This document shows, piece by piece, positions 1-10,635 of a stretch of DNA of 64,000 nt. A program made the position numbers and the translations under genes. The notes under the pieces were generated by a model, which worked only from the letters and a program-made list of their open reading frames with translations, had not been told where the DNA came from and did no database searches. The stretch is taken from NCBI GenBank assembly GCA_002914845.1, contig JXTC01000030.1, positions 649,820 to 713,819 on the forward strand, written 5' to 3'. This DNA comes from Trema orientale (lineage: Eukaryota > Streptophyta > Magnoliopsida > Rosales > Cannabaceae). Every line of letters starts with the position of its first letter. Position 1 is the first letter of the stretch.

Positions 1-1648
1 CTTATCTTTTCAATTGCCTCTGTGGTTTCTTTTACTAACTCTGGGCCAAGATACTTCTTTTCTCCCATTTCATCCCAATGGATAGGAGATCGATACTTTC
101 TGCCATATAACATTTCATATGGAGCTACACCAATTGTTGCTTGATAACTGTTATTATAGGCAAACTCAATAAATGGTAGGTATTTACTCCATGAACCTTG
201 GAAATCCAAAACACATGCTCTTAACATATCCTCCAAAGTCTGAATTGTCCGTTCAGTTTGTCCATCAGTTGGAGGGTGAAAAGCTGTACTGAACTTCAAT
301 CTGGTTCCCATGGCCTTCTGCAAACTTTCCCAAAACTTTGATGTGAATCGCGGATCCCGATCTGAAATAATTGAAACCGGTACACCATGCAATCTCACAA
401 TTTCTTGAATGTACAGTTCTGCAAACTGATCCATAGTGTAGGTCATGCGTACAGGAAGGAAGTGTGCTGACTTTGTATATCTATCTACTATAACCCAAAT
501 GGCATCGTGCTGTTTTGAGGTTCTAGGTAATCCAACCACAAAATCCACAGTGATTTCTTCCCATTTCCATTCTGGAATCTGAAGTGGTTGTAATAAACCA
601 GCAGGTCTTTGGTGTTCAGCTTTAATCTGTTGACATGTGAGACACTTGGCAACAAACTCAACGACATCCTTTTTCATTCCAGGCCACCAGTAATGCATTC
701 TCAAATCGTTATACATCTTTGTAGTTCCTGGGTGTAACGAATACGGTGTAGTATGAGCTTCTGCAAGGATTTCTCTCTTGAGTCCTTCATCATTTGGGAC
801 ACATAATCTATCTTTAAATCTCATAGTCCCATTAACTGAGATACTGAAATCCATGATCTTTCCACTTTCTAATTCATTCTTCTGTTTAATTAAGTACTCG
901 TCTGTAAGCTGACCTTGCTTAATTCTTTCGAGTAGTGTAGATTGAAGTGTCATTGCTGCTATTCCACCGGTGACTATCTCAATCTGTGCTCTACACATAT
1001 CTTCCTGGAGTGGCTTTGATATTCGCCTTAGAACTGATAAGCTACTTGGTGATTTTCTACTCAGTGCATCGGCCACAACATTTGCTTTCCCTGGATGATA
1101 CAATATCTCACAGTCATAGTCCTTTACCAGCTCTAACCATCGTCTTTGTCTCATGTTTAATTCTTTCTGTGTGAAGAAGTACTTGAGACTTTTATGGTCA
1201 GTGTATATTTCACAATGTTCCCCGTATAGATAATGTCTCCAAATCTTGAGAGCAAATACAACTGCAGCCAACTCTAGGTCATGAGTAGGATATTTCTGTT
1301 CATAATCCTTCAATTGTCTAGAGGCATAAGCTATCACCTTACCATTTTGCATTAGCACACACCCCAATCCTTGCTTGGAAGCGTCACTATAAATCACAAA
1401 GTTTCCTGATCCAGACGGAATAGTGAGTATTGGGGCTGAAATCAACCTTTGTTTCAACTCTTGAAAGCTTTTCTCACAAGCCTCTGTCCATTCAAATTTC
1501 TGACTCTTCCTGGTAAGTTGTGTGAGAGGTATCGCTATCTTAGAAAATCCCTCAACAAATCTTCTATAGTAGCCTGCTAGTCCTAGGAAGCTTCGAACCT
1601 CTGAGGCATTAGTTGGTCTTGACCACATACTAACAGCTTCTATTTTTG
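1..1648 (-). mobile_element. Ty3/gypsy retrotransposon pol fragment (end of RT, RNase H, integrase), truncated
   Basis: Read on the minus strand, this stretch is one open frame running off the left window edge. In order it shows the end of reverse transcriptase ([18 protein letters not shown]), an RNase H domain (TDHKSLKYF, then [17 protein letters not shown]), the HHCC zinc finger of integrase ([19 protein letters not shown] followed by CLTC) and the D,D,E integrase core ([34 protein letters not shown]). This order, with integrase after RNase H, defines Ty3/gypsy. No internal stop was seen, so the copy is fairly young. At about 1648 homology stops abruptly just upstream of the FLGLAGYY motif, and AT-rich unrelated DNA follows. 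Catalytic RT, protease and gag are therefore missing on that side. It may belong with the PBS and LTR at 4.5-7.3 kb, or to a separate element. Confidence 0.93.
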
Positions 1649-2160
1649 AAAGTACATATGTAAATAAACATGTGAAAGTACATTTCAGCTTATAAATCAA
1701 GCACTAAGAGTATCTACCACATTCAAATTTAGGAAGATACTTAAAATTTTAAGTTTATAAAAATTTCTTTAGTCTAAAGTGTTCTCCAACTAGCACCATT
1801 AAACGTAGGTTAGAATTAATTTAGTACTACAACTAAATTCTGTAAACACGAAGGATCAACCTTACAATAGTGTAATCATACAAATATCTAATTTTAGATA
1901 GTCCACAAGTTTTAAAACTATTCATTATTTGAAAAAAATGAATCACTTTTACCTACCAGATATTTAAGATATGAATTTATGCAATTTTTACTTATCATAG
2001 CAGCCTATTTCGTTCCAAACCATGCTTAACCAACTTGAAGATAAAAAGATTATTTAAACCACGCAAGAAAGTTCTAAGTTTGATTAAATTATCAATGACC
2101 AAAATAATTTCTTACCTACAGTTTACAAGGCTAGAAAGAAAATATAAAACCGAATAAAAA
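1649..2160. other. AT-rich gene-free spacer between two gypsy fragments
   Basis: No coding frame, RNA gene or clear repeat was recognised. It separates the abrupt end of one gypsy pol from a second, different gypsy fragment. Confidence 0.5.
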
Positions 2161-2164
2161 CCAC

Positions 2165-2580
2165 ATCTTGATGCTTTTGTTGTCCATTTAAATGCTTCAA
2201 GGATTCATGATCAGTATGAATCACAAATTCCTTCGGCCATAGATAATGCTGCCAATTTTCCAAAACCCTCACTGAAGCGTACATCTCTTTATCATAATTG
2301 GGATAGTTTAGAGCTGCCCCACTCAATTTTTCACTGAAGTATACAACTGAACGACCTTCTTGCATCAAGACAGTTCTAATATCTATTCCTGAAGTATCAC
2401 ACTCAATTTTAAAAGTTTTAGCGAAGTTAGGTAAAACAAGTAAAGATGCATTAGTTAACTTTTCTTTGATCGGATTAAATGCATTTTCTTATTCCTCCCC
2501 CCACTTAAACGACACATTCTTCTAAATGACTTCAATAAGAGGGGGCGATACCATTTTGTAGTTCAATAGAATTTGTTCAA
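2165..2580 (-). pseudogene. Ty3/gypsy RT-RNase H fragment of a second element
   Basis: Minus-strand translation gives the RT/RNase H junction of a plant gypsy polyprotein: [19 protein letters not shown], then [20 protein letters not shown], then [20 protein letters not shown]. An in-frame stop lies near the upstream end, inside the segment around FKWGEE. It covers the same part of pol as the element at 1-1648 but with quite different wording, so it comes from another gypsy lineage rather than from a duplication. It ends after HLNGQQK and is a dead remnant. Nothing of its gag or integrase is visible nearby. Confidence 0.85.
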
Positions 2581-2689
2581 TGTGCCTAGGCCTCTTTCTA
2601 CGGTGTTTTTGTTTTTCAGTGATCACAATTTAAAATTGTTTCTCAACGAGCTATTTATTTATGTCTAACGTTGCATTGCTTGATTTCAG

Positions 2690-2763
2690 GACATGGCTGG
2701 ACTAATAAGCAAGATAAACCGTTCCTCTATTGGTCCTTTGCCTTCCTGCTATTCCCCATCCTT
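2690..2763 (+). other. Possible orphan exon, unidentified
   Basis: A 74-bp segment is bordered by a good acceptor (tgatttcag) and a good donor (gtaagtatt). In one frame it reads like a short hydrophobic stretch (KPFLYWSFAFLLFPIL), as in a membrane protein. No flanking exon was found within the surrounding retrotransposon debris, so it may be a gene scrap carried here or chance. No family can be assigned. Confidence 0.2.
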
Positions 2764-3525
2764 GTAAGTATTACCTGTTAAGCCTATCGTGTCTTTATAT
2801 AGCAGCATCAGACGACTTTAGAGTTATTTTAAAATTCAACTAATCTAGTGCCCAGAATAATGTGGACACAAATGGATTTCTGCAAGTTGGCTTATTCTTC
2901 TCTCTTTTCCTTCTGATGTCACAATCCAGTCACTGCTTCTTTTCTTTGTTCATTACTCCCAATCTTTCTGATCAGAACTTGTAGAGTATATTTTTTTGTC
3001 CATACATCTCTGATTGGAAAGGAAAATTGCAAGAAACAAAAGAATTGAATAAAGTTGAATTCTGTAGCAGACATGTAAATTTTAAATGTTAACATGCATC
3101 TGTTTATCAAAATTCTAACAGAAATTGCCCAATAAACACAACATGACCACCGAAGTCCTTTCTTTGCATCCTTTTTGTTTGAATTTCATTGTTACTTATT
3201 CAAATCCATTTTTTTTCAATCAGTGAAAATTTTTCTTAATCCATTAATAGTGATTTTTTTTTTTTTAATTTCCAAAAGTTTTGCTTTGAAAAGGTAAGTA
3301 AACTAGTCATGCAGCTATCAAGTAGGCCAAACAATTTATCACAAGTAAACAACTTACAAGGAAATATAATCATAATTCATTAATTTAGACAAGACTAAAT
3401 AACCAAAAAATCTCAAATGAAATTAAATTATTTACTCTACCAGTGCACAATAAATGTCAAATCAATCTTGGTGATTTTAGTACTATACCACATTTTAAGC
3501 AAACCCCAGATATCAAAACAATTTG
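2764..3525. other. Gene-free AT-rich spacer
   Basis: Only short chance frames and homopolymer T runs (around 3253-3266) were seen. No recognisable gene or repeat boundary. Confidence 0.4.
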
Positions 3526-3911
3526 TCAATTTACATGCAATTTCTGTGCAAAACAAGAATTGGGTGAAGAAACCGGCATCACTACCTGTTGTGACCAAAC
3601 ATTACCGGGCCTATTTATTGCTTGCAAGTACTCTTCTTCTCGGCCTTGATCACCATACAATAAGTTGTTTTTCAAGGAAACCTCTTGCTTAATTACATCA
3701 TGATGATGATGCTGATTATGATCGGCGGTGGCGGCTGCCGGAAGCCTTGCAGCTGGATTATTGCCATTCAAGATTTGGTCTTCCTCCCAATTTTCCAACT
3801 TCCTAGGTTGAAAAAGATGATGACTCAAAGTATTACTACTACTACTACTATTGCCAAACCTATCTTCATCTCCTGACAAGCCAGTAGTACTAGTAGTATT
3901 ACTACTACCCC
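3526..3911 (-). pseudogene. Orphan last exon of a transcription-factor-like gene
   Basis: A minus-strand frame begins right after a consensus acceptor (tttttcag) near 3911 and runs about 128 codons to a stop at 3526. The product is low in hydrophobic residues and rich in Ser, Asn, Thr and His (runs of S and of H), with a VIKQEV motif that resembles a sumoylation site. This is the style of the variable C-terminal tail of plant transcription factors. No DNA-binding domain exon was found upstream before the PBS and LTR at 4.5 kb, so the gene is either truncated by the retroelement or a captured fragment. The family was not recognised. The frame is open without frameshifts, so the event could be recent. 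Confidence 0.4.
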
Positions 3912-3920
3912 TGAAAAACA

Positions 3921-4553
3921 ATATTCACGGCCAAATATAAATTTTTTATTAGCTTAAGAGAAACACATGAAACCACACATACATGCATACATATATATAT
4001 ATGCATGAGCACACCATCAATCTTCAGATCGAAAACTAAATATACTACGACTATACAAAAGTTGGTATATAGCTTTTTTACTTTACTTTTTCAAGGGAAT
4101 CTCTAGTAATTATAACTCAAAAATACCAAAATCAAGAGATAAATATTACAATCCCACATATACAAATGAAGTCAACCCACGACAATTAAAACACAAGATA
4201 CCGAATTGCTATCTCAGAACCTAAGAGGTTCATATAGCTTATCACTATAATGAACATAAGAATACAAGAATGAATGTCTATTTGAATCAGAGAATTTTGA
4301 TAGGAGTAGAATTCACTAGTCTTGTGTCAATCCCAACACCTCTTAGACTAGAATTTTTGGGATATAACTATCCCAAGGATATTAGAGCTTCACTCTAGGG
4401 AGATGAACGAAAGATTCAGGACGAATCAGAGTAAAGACAACATATTTAGCCAATTCCTAAATGATATATAAGGTATTTGTCAAATACTTTCTAAAATTCT
4501 TTTTAAACAATAAAATTTCACAAGCAAGATCCCAGACGGATCTGAAGCCTATA
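3921..4553 (-). other. Leader-like region next to the PBS, no gag frame
   Basis: Between the orphan exon and the primer site, the minus strand starts like a gypsy 5' leader (TATAGGCTTCAGATCCGTCT follows the PBS) but contains no open gag frame. It also holds an ATATAT run near 3991. Confidence 0.4.
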
Positions 4554-4565
4554 GCTCTGATACCA
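4554..4565 (-). promoter_or_regulatory. LTR retrotransposon primer binding site (initiator tRNA-Met)
   Basis: The minus strand reads TGGTATCAGAGC, the classic plant PBS complementary to the 3' end of initiator tRNA-Met. It lies 4 bases inside the LTR end. This fixes the element as minus-strand, with its 5' LTR to the right. Confidence 0.85.
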
Positions 4566-4569
4566 TTTC

Positions 4570-7253
4570 TGTCACGACCGTAATTCCAAAGTCGCGACTT
4601 TTAGTAATTTTATGTGAAAATAGTGATAAAGAGTGATTTTCCAAAATTCCAGAAAATTAAGTACTTAAAATTTTCATTTTAGTCCTCAAAAGTAGCAAAT
4701 TTTATAATCAAAAATCTTTCTACTAATTTTAATTTTTCAGGAAAATATACACTTAAAATATGGAGGAATTCCATTTAATTCATCTAGTAACTTTTTATTT
4801 AAAATTTTGAAGTTCAATAAAATGAGTTCAATATCCAAACAATTTACATAAAATCATTTGTATTTCTAAAAACTTAATGTAATAGTAAGATCATCCTCAC
4901 ACATCCACTTAGTAAATACACAACTATTAGCTAAATAAATTTGATATATGAGGAAAAGATGGTATAGAATAGGAACCAACCAATGAAGATAAAAGAACAG
5001 CATACATATGCCAAACAAGCTTGTCAAGCCACCGTGACAATTACCACAAAAAGTTCAACACCTGAAAGTGGGAGGAAGTAGTGGGTGAGTATTTACATGC
5101 TCAGTAGAAATTCAATTACCTTTTTAAATAGATGCAATTTTACTAAACCTGCATGGTTAATATCTTTAATAAAAATCCATTTATAAATCAAGTTTATAAA
5201 AATAATCGATATCCAGAATAATCACATATTCAAAATTAAAGCTAAAACCACATCATTGTATATATCATAAATTATCCCATCTCATGAGCTCACATCCTGT
5301 CATCACGAACCAGAGTAAGTTGTACTACGTGTACTAAGTACTCTCTGCCTGATACCTATTCTAGAAAACCGGAGGGATACCCATGTGTCTAAGCATACTG
5401 AACTAGAGGGGTAACTGAATGCCTACACCTACCGAATGGGAATAATCAGAAAAACCCGCACGGGTTTACAGGCACTCACCGAGGGTAGGGATACTGGCTG
5501 TCTACTAATTACCGCGATGCCTAAGATATATCTTATGTGTGATCCTATGGTATGTACAATATGTAACAAGATATATAATAACCATGGAAAATATAACCAA
5601 ACAATGCTTTAAAACTCTACTTGATATTATTCTGAAATTTATTGTACTATGGACAGCAAATCCGCTAAATCACCCGATAATCACGATTTTATAAATATGT
5701 ATAGAAGTCACACAGTCCAATTCCAGAATAATCCAAGATTTTCCAACAGTTTCTCAAAATATCGTTTAATTCATGATTTTTCACAAAATAGTCATAATGC
5801 AAATTTTAAATTTAAATATATATAAAATCAGGTAATTGAAACTCTATCTCTATATGGTAGCTTTACCACGCTAAAGACGCTCGAAGAATCTCCCGTTGGT
5901 CATTTGGGTGTCCAAACGGCAGTTTCGGGATCCTGGTAAGTCCACTTGGAAAAGTGACTTTTCCACTAGAGCCTCAGATGGAGAAACGGAGGTCACAACT
6001 GAATTCAAAGTACCCAAAAATACTAGGTTAGACATATAATTTATCAAAAGTGGGTCCCGGTGTAGAACCCGCCCCGTGGTACACCAACAACATTATTCAC
6101 GAGTCTCGTAATTTGTGCCATTTCAAAACATAGCGATATTATATATCAAAATTCATTTCTCGACCTCACTAAATTCATATTTGAAATTAGAATTCAATTT
6201 CGAGTTCCCGAGCCTTAAACGGGCTTTCAATTCGAGAATTACAAAAATGTCTCTTTTTGGAATTAATTTGAAAAATGTCCACTTTTCTGAAGTATTCAAA
6301 AAAATATCATCTTCACTGATTATTTATAAAAATATCACTTTGCTAAAATATTTCTGAAATTATTATTATCACATAATTATTTAGGAAAATATCACTTTCG
6401 AAATTATTGAAAAAGTATCAAGTTTACTGATTATTTGTTAAAAAAAATATCATTTTTGCAATAATATTTCGAAAAGTAACAGTTTTCTAAACTCAGCCCA
6501 AGGCTCAAATCTGAATGGTAACAGACTATAGTCCCACACTATTTAGTTTTGCAAAAATATCAGTTTTCGTTCTGAATTAGAAAAATACCATATTTTTCAA
6601 TTCAAAAATTAACATACTTCTGGATATTATTTTGACTTTTACCAACTGTAATTATTCATGATTTTTAACCCTCTTTCGTCTAATATAATTATCTCAGGTA
6701 AAATAATTATCGAACGAAAAATTATAAAAATATCACTTTTTACAAACTTTGGTAAAAAGGCCCAATAGTGAACATCTTATCGACGGCGAGTTAACGGTCA
6801 AGACTGGTCGGGAAATGACGGAGACGATGAGATGAATCCAACCGTACCCTCGATGTCACGAAAAGAGGTCCAATGAATCTCCGGTAGCTGAAAAACCTCG
6901 CGGTGCCTGAAAACTTCAAGGTGGTCGATCTCCATTTTCCGGCGACGAAATCTAGCAGGACTTGGTGCCGTGACTTCGTCAGAGGGAGACGGTCATGGCG
7001 GACTGGTGCGTCGACTGGTCAAAAGTGGCGGTGGAGCTCGACAATTTCCAATGTTTTTCTTCTCTTATTCAGGCCCTTTGTGTGTGAAGATGAGCTAATT
7101 GGGAGTCTTTTAAGCAATTTTCAGAAACTTTAGACCCCCATTAAAATAATGCAGATATTTTCAATTTAATATTCCGTAAATTTGAATTTACAAGACTGCC
7201 ACTGAGTATAAAATTATATTTTTGCCCTTTAAATAAAACAGATTTTACACACA
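4570..7253 (-). mobile_element. Long LTR (5' LTR) of a minus-strand Ty3/gypsy element
   Basis: The left border is firm: on the plus strand the LTR starts TGTCACGACC immediately beside the PBS, so the minus-strand LTR ends in CA as expected. The right border is approximate. A minus-strand TGTGTAAAATC near 7253 is a plausible start, giving an LTR of about 2.7 kb, typical of long-LTR gypsy elements. The interior has no long frame; a 76-codon frame at 6903-7133 is a chance reading in the GC-richer end. No second LTR copy lies in the window. Confidence 0.6.
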
Positions 7254-7812
7254 TTCTTTCAGTGATGCTGGATTATGGTGTAATTTTAGTATTTCTTTTA
7301 GAAAAAGTATTAATCCCATAAACAGGTAAGTTACAAAAAATAGAACTAAACAAAATGGATTAATTGAAAATTTCTTAAGTTCATTTTACTCGCAAACTAA
7401 AACTAATTTGAGGTAACAAACAGGTTGAAAATTGGGATATATAACTGAATATTATATATCTACTTATGTCCTTAGTCACCCACCCAATCTCACCCATCTA
7501 AACTCTTCTTCGCTTTTCTTTTTCTTTTTCTTTTTCTTTTTCTTTTTCTTTCTTTTCCACACTCTCTTAGTCTCTCATATACTCCCTAATTATTATGGCA
7601 TCTGTCTGGTTGAAAGTTGGAATATTATGAAAGAAAATTTAATAAAGGAATTTCTTTTTTAGTTCCTCTTTGGGAAATTAGTTCCTACTTTTCCCTTTTT
7701 CTCTTTTCATTTACGTCTAATGTTACAAAACTTTACAATTTTGGTCCATGCCATCAAATTCAACATTAGTCAACTTTTTCAAAGAGTATATTGATTATGA
7801 GTGAAAAGTATT
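7254..7812. other. Gene-free spacer with a T-rich microsatellite
   Basis: Contains a (CTTTTT)n-like pyrimidine tract at about 7511-7555. No gene recognised. Confidence 0.5.
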
Positions 7813-7819
7813 AAAAGAT

Positions 7820-8005
7820 GAGCAATGCTATGAGGTATCAGTGGTACCCAATACTGTAATTACGTTTTTATATGTTACCGAATAATTCTAATTAATAAAT
7901 TGAGTCATACATGTGCCTTATCTAAATTATAATTATGATTAATCAGTGACAAACCGATACATCATATAATTCTGGGCACCACTAGTGTCCTATAGCATTA
8001 TTCTC
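7820..8005. mobile_element. 186-bp MITE with 7-bp target duplication (copy 1)
   Basis: The left end reads GAGCAATGCTATGAGG and the right end, reversed, reads GAGAATAATGCTATAGG. Inside these lie matching TGGTACCCA and TGGTGCCCA blocks, giving imperfect terminal inverted repeats of about 40 bp. It is flanked by AAAAGAT at 7813-7819 and AAAAGAT at 8006-8012, a perfect 7-bp direct repeat. There is no coding capacity. The same terminal words and exactly the same length occur in the element at 56699-56884. Confidence 0.75.
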
Positions 8006-8012
8006 AAAAGAT

Positions 8013-8685
8013 ATTACATAGTTAATTTAATTGTTAAGTTACAAGTCCTGATCTTTATTATTATTCATGGAAAATTCCTCCAACTTTTCTTTTTGTTGGT
8101 TAATCATTTAAATTAAAAAAAAAATTGGGGATGCATTTGTCAAGATAAATAAGTGTTGAGGAAAAAAAAAACAACTCTTTTAGGAATTACTTTAAGTATA
8201 TATATATATATATAGAAAGCACTGATCAGGTGAGTTTAATGCCAATTAACCTCAAACAATATAAATAGACTTGTACTCGCACTAAATTTTAATTAAATTG
8301 AACCCAAAAAAAAAAAAAAAGAACATGTAAAATCAAATTAAATAAGGAAACTAGCTAAAAGGCCAATCTGGGTATTTTAGTACTGGTCACATGTTATAAG
8401 GGAAGACAATTTCACGTCGGATTAGTACTATATATTAACTTGCTAATTAGCCAGTAACCAAACAAGAGAACTAGGAAAGAAGGGCAATCTCGGTGTTTCA
8501 GTACAGGTCCGTGTTCTCTGCTTCTCTTAGATTTCCTAGTAGTAGGCTAGTACTACTCTGAGAAAAAAAATAATTAGCAATCTCCTCTATATAATAATCA
8601 TACCGATCATTCCAAAAGAAAGAGAGAGAAAAAAACATATCGACTTATACAGAGCAAACGAAAGGCTTTTCTCGATCTTGAAACG
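8013..8685. other. Upstream region of the broken B3 gene
   Basis: AT-rich, with a (TA)n run near 8200-8213. The words around 8361-8400 and 8467-8515 (ggcaatctcggt or similar, then tttcagtac) look like a decayed local duplication. No gene recognised. Confidence 0.35.
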
Positions 8686-9648
8686 ATGATGATGAAGTAC
8701 CCCGATCACTCGGTACTGCCAATAAAAAAGAGGTGGAAGTTGTTCGTACATGACTATCTGTGGAGTACTAGCACCGGTCATGATGAACAAACAAGTTTCG
8801 TTACTGGAAACGCTTCCGAGGTGGATGTGACCACCACCACCACAACGTCAAACATTTACACTACTACTAGTTGGTCACGTCATGATCAAGTCAACTCCAA
8901 GAAGCCGAGGACATTGCGACGACCATGCATGGCTTTCTTTTATCCCGCCTTCTTCGTCAATAAAGTTCTGCAAAACTTGCAACTCAGAACTACTAAAGCC
9001 GAACAAAAGGAGGAAGACTCGGCGACAACAATGTGTTAGGACTACTACACCCGTGAAAGAGAAGAGGAAGACGAAGAAGAGGAGGGGTTTTCGAGAAGCC
9101 AGAACCGGACCAGCCTCCTGTTGGAATCAAGAAGGAGAATGCGGGAGTTGGGCGGTGACGTTTTGAGGTTCATAATCCGGAAGTATCTTGATCCGACCGA
9201 CCTGAGCAAGAACAACAACCGGCTTTCGATACCGGTGAAGCAAGTCAAGATAGAGCCTGACTCTCTGAGAGGAGATGAGAAGGAGAAAGTGAAAGAGCGG
9301 GATGAGAGGTGCCCTACAAGAATTAATAAGGGAATGGAAGTGAGAAGTTGATTGTGGAGCAGAGCTCGACAGTGTACGTAGGATCTCTGCTTCAAACAAT
9401 GGGGATATGAATTCCATCCACTTACAACCTCGTCAGCAGTACTAAGGCTGCTGATGACGACAGTGACTAGAACCACCCACCTCGTTGAAAAGGGCTGGTA
9501 CAAGGTTGTCAAGGGGAAGAAGCTCGCCGTAAAAGACATTATTCAGGTCCGGTCCTTTCGGGCTAAATCCGAGCTCTATTTTGCTTTGGTTAAAGGTTCC
9601 GGAGGAGATGATAATGGTCAGTACTATCGAGTCGAAATAAGCTATTAA
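8686..9648 (+). pseudogene. B3 DNA-binding domain gene (DUF313 type), broken
   Basis: The C-terminal half carries the blocks of the plant-specific DUF313-type B3 domain: MRELGGDVLRFIIRKYLDPT, NNRLSIPVKQVK, INKGMEV, then LVEKGWYKVVKGKKL and SFRAKSELYFALVKG, ending at the stop at 9646-9648. Proteins of this family are nuclear DNA-binding factors of about 200-400 residues, usually encoded by one exon. Here the frame from the ATG at 8686 to the final stop is constant, but it is interrupted by TAG at 9037, TGA at 9349 and TAG at 9379. A +1 frame around 8882-9110 reads as a basic KEKRKTKKRR region typical of the family linker, so a frameshift near 9110 is also likely. The conserved domain spread across stops shows a once functional gene, now dead unless the stops are sequencing errors. 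Confidence 0.8.
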
Positions 9649-9979
9649 TTGAGTAGAGTTTCATAATGAAGAGGACTGTGTAGGTTGTTTCCCTAACTTT
9701 TCTTCTATTTTATACCTTTAGTAATTTAGGCTAAGCATCTTTAACTTTATTATCATACCAGTTGATTTTGTAATTATATTCAATATTATCATTCAAATAT
9801 TAATGATGAATACAATACATTCTCTTTTGTTAAATTCAATCTGCTAATTTAAAATTTTCGTCAATTGCCTTGTTTTCTTTTTTCTTTTTTTTTTTTTTTT
9901 TTACTTTTTTCGTACAAATAAAAATATATGATACAAAATCACCACCATCAACAATATAAAAAGAAACCAATGAAATGAA
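9649..9979. other. Gene-free spacer
   Basis: Downstream of the B3 pseudogene; AT-rich with a T run at about 9887-9902. Nothing recognised. Confidence 0.4.
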
Positions 9980-10635
9980 CATATGTTTGAAGTTTTTTGT
10001 TGCGTCTGTTGGAGTTTATGGAGTGCAGGAACAAGTTTATTTTCGAGAATCATGTTGCGACTCCGCTACGTGTTTTGGGGTGTCGTAATCAGGTCCTTGT
10101 TAACTATTAAGAGGTCGGAAGGGTGTCTTCTCCAGCACCGAGCACTTTGTCAACAGATAAAAAGGTGAGTTCCTCCTGGTCCCGGCCTCTTAAAACTCAA
10201 AAATAATGCTTCTTTTGTTCAAGAAACAGGGTTAGCAAAAAGTTTTGGGGCTGTCATTCGAAACTTCATGGGTGTTGTGGTGGTGTTTTCTTTTGGTAGA
10301 CTTGAAGGTGATCTTTCAGCTCATCAAGCTGAATTTTCAGATCTTAGAAATGGCCTACTGCTTGCTCATGATAGAGGTCTCTCAAGTTTTATTGCAGAGT
10401 ATGATGTCATTATAATTAATGTAGTTATTAATGGCTGTTATTGAAATTTTTGTGATGGTGTTATTATTGAAGACATTGTTGATTTCCTCTCACTTGTAGG
10501 AGAGGTTGTATTTGCTGCTAAATTTTTCGTCAGATAAATATGGTGGCCCAAACTCTAGCGTCTTTAGGAGATGAAAATTGTGTTCCCGCTTTGTTGCATG
10601 ATATTTTAGAAGCTGATTTGGCTTCACAAACTTAA
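9980..10635 (+). pseudogene. RNase H-like (RVT_3) domain remnant from a non-LTR-type retroelement
   Basis: Pieces in shifting frames fit the plant RVT_3 RNase H-like domain found at the end of many LINE-type polyproteins and in related orphan genes. These are CCVCWSLWSAG near 9983, then GAVIRNFMGVVV, AHQAEFSDLRNGLLLAHDRG and FIAEYDVIIINVVI at about 10250-10430. The last piece is VAQTLASLGDENCVPALLHD, running to a stop at 10633-10635. Frameshifts and stops separate the pieces, so it is not functional. The rest of a LINE (endonuclease, RT) is not present upstream. Confidence 0.7.

Noticed and set aside
6903..7133. 76-codon basic frame in the LTR
   Set aside because: Lies inside the long LTR, with no family resemblance; the chance of a frame rises in this GC-richer part.
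9037..9381. Stop-codon recoding of the B3 gene
   Set aside because: Three stops of two types plus a likely frameshift fit a pseudogene; no recoding signal is seen.
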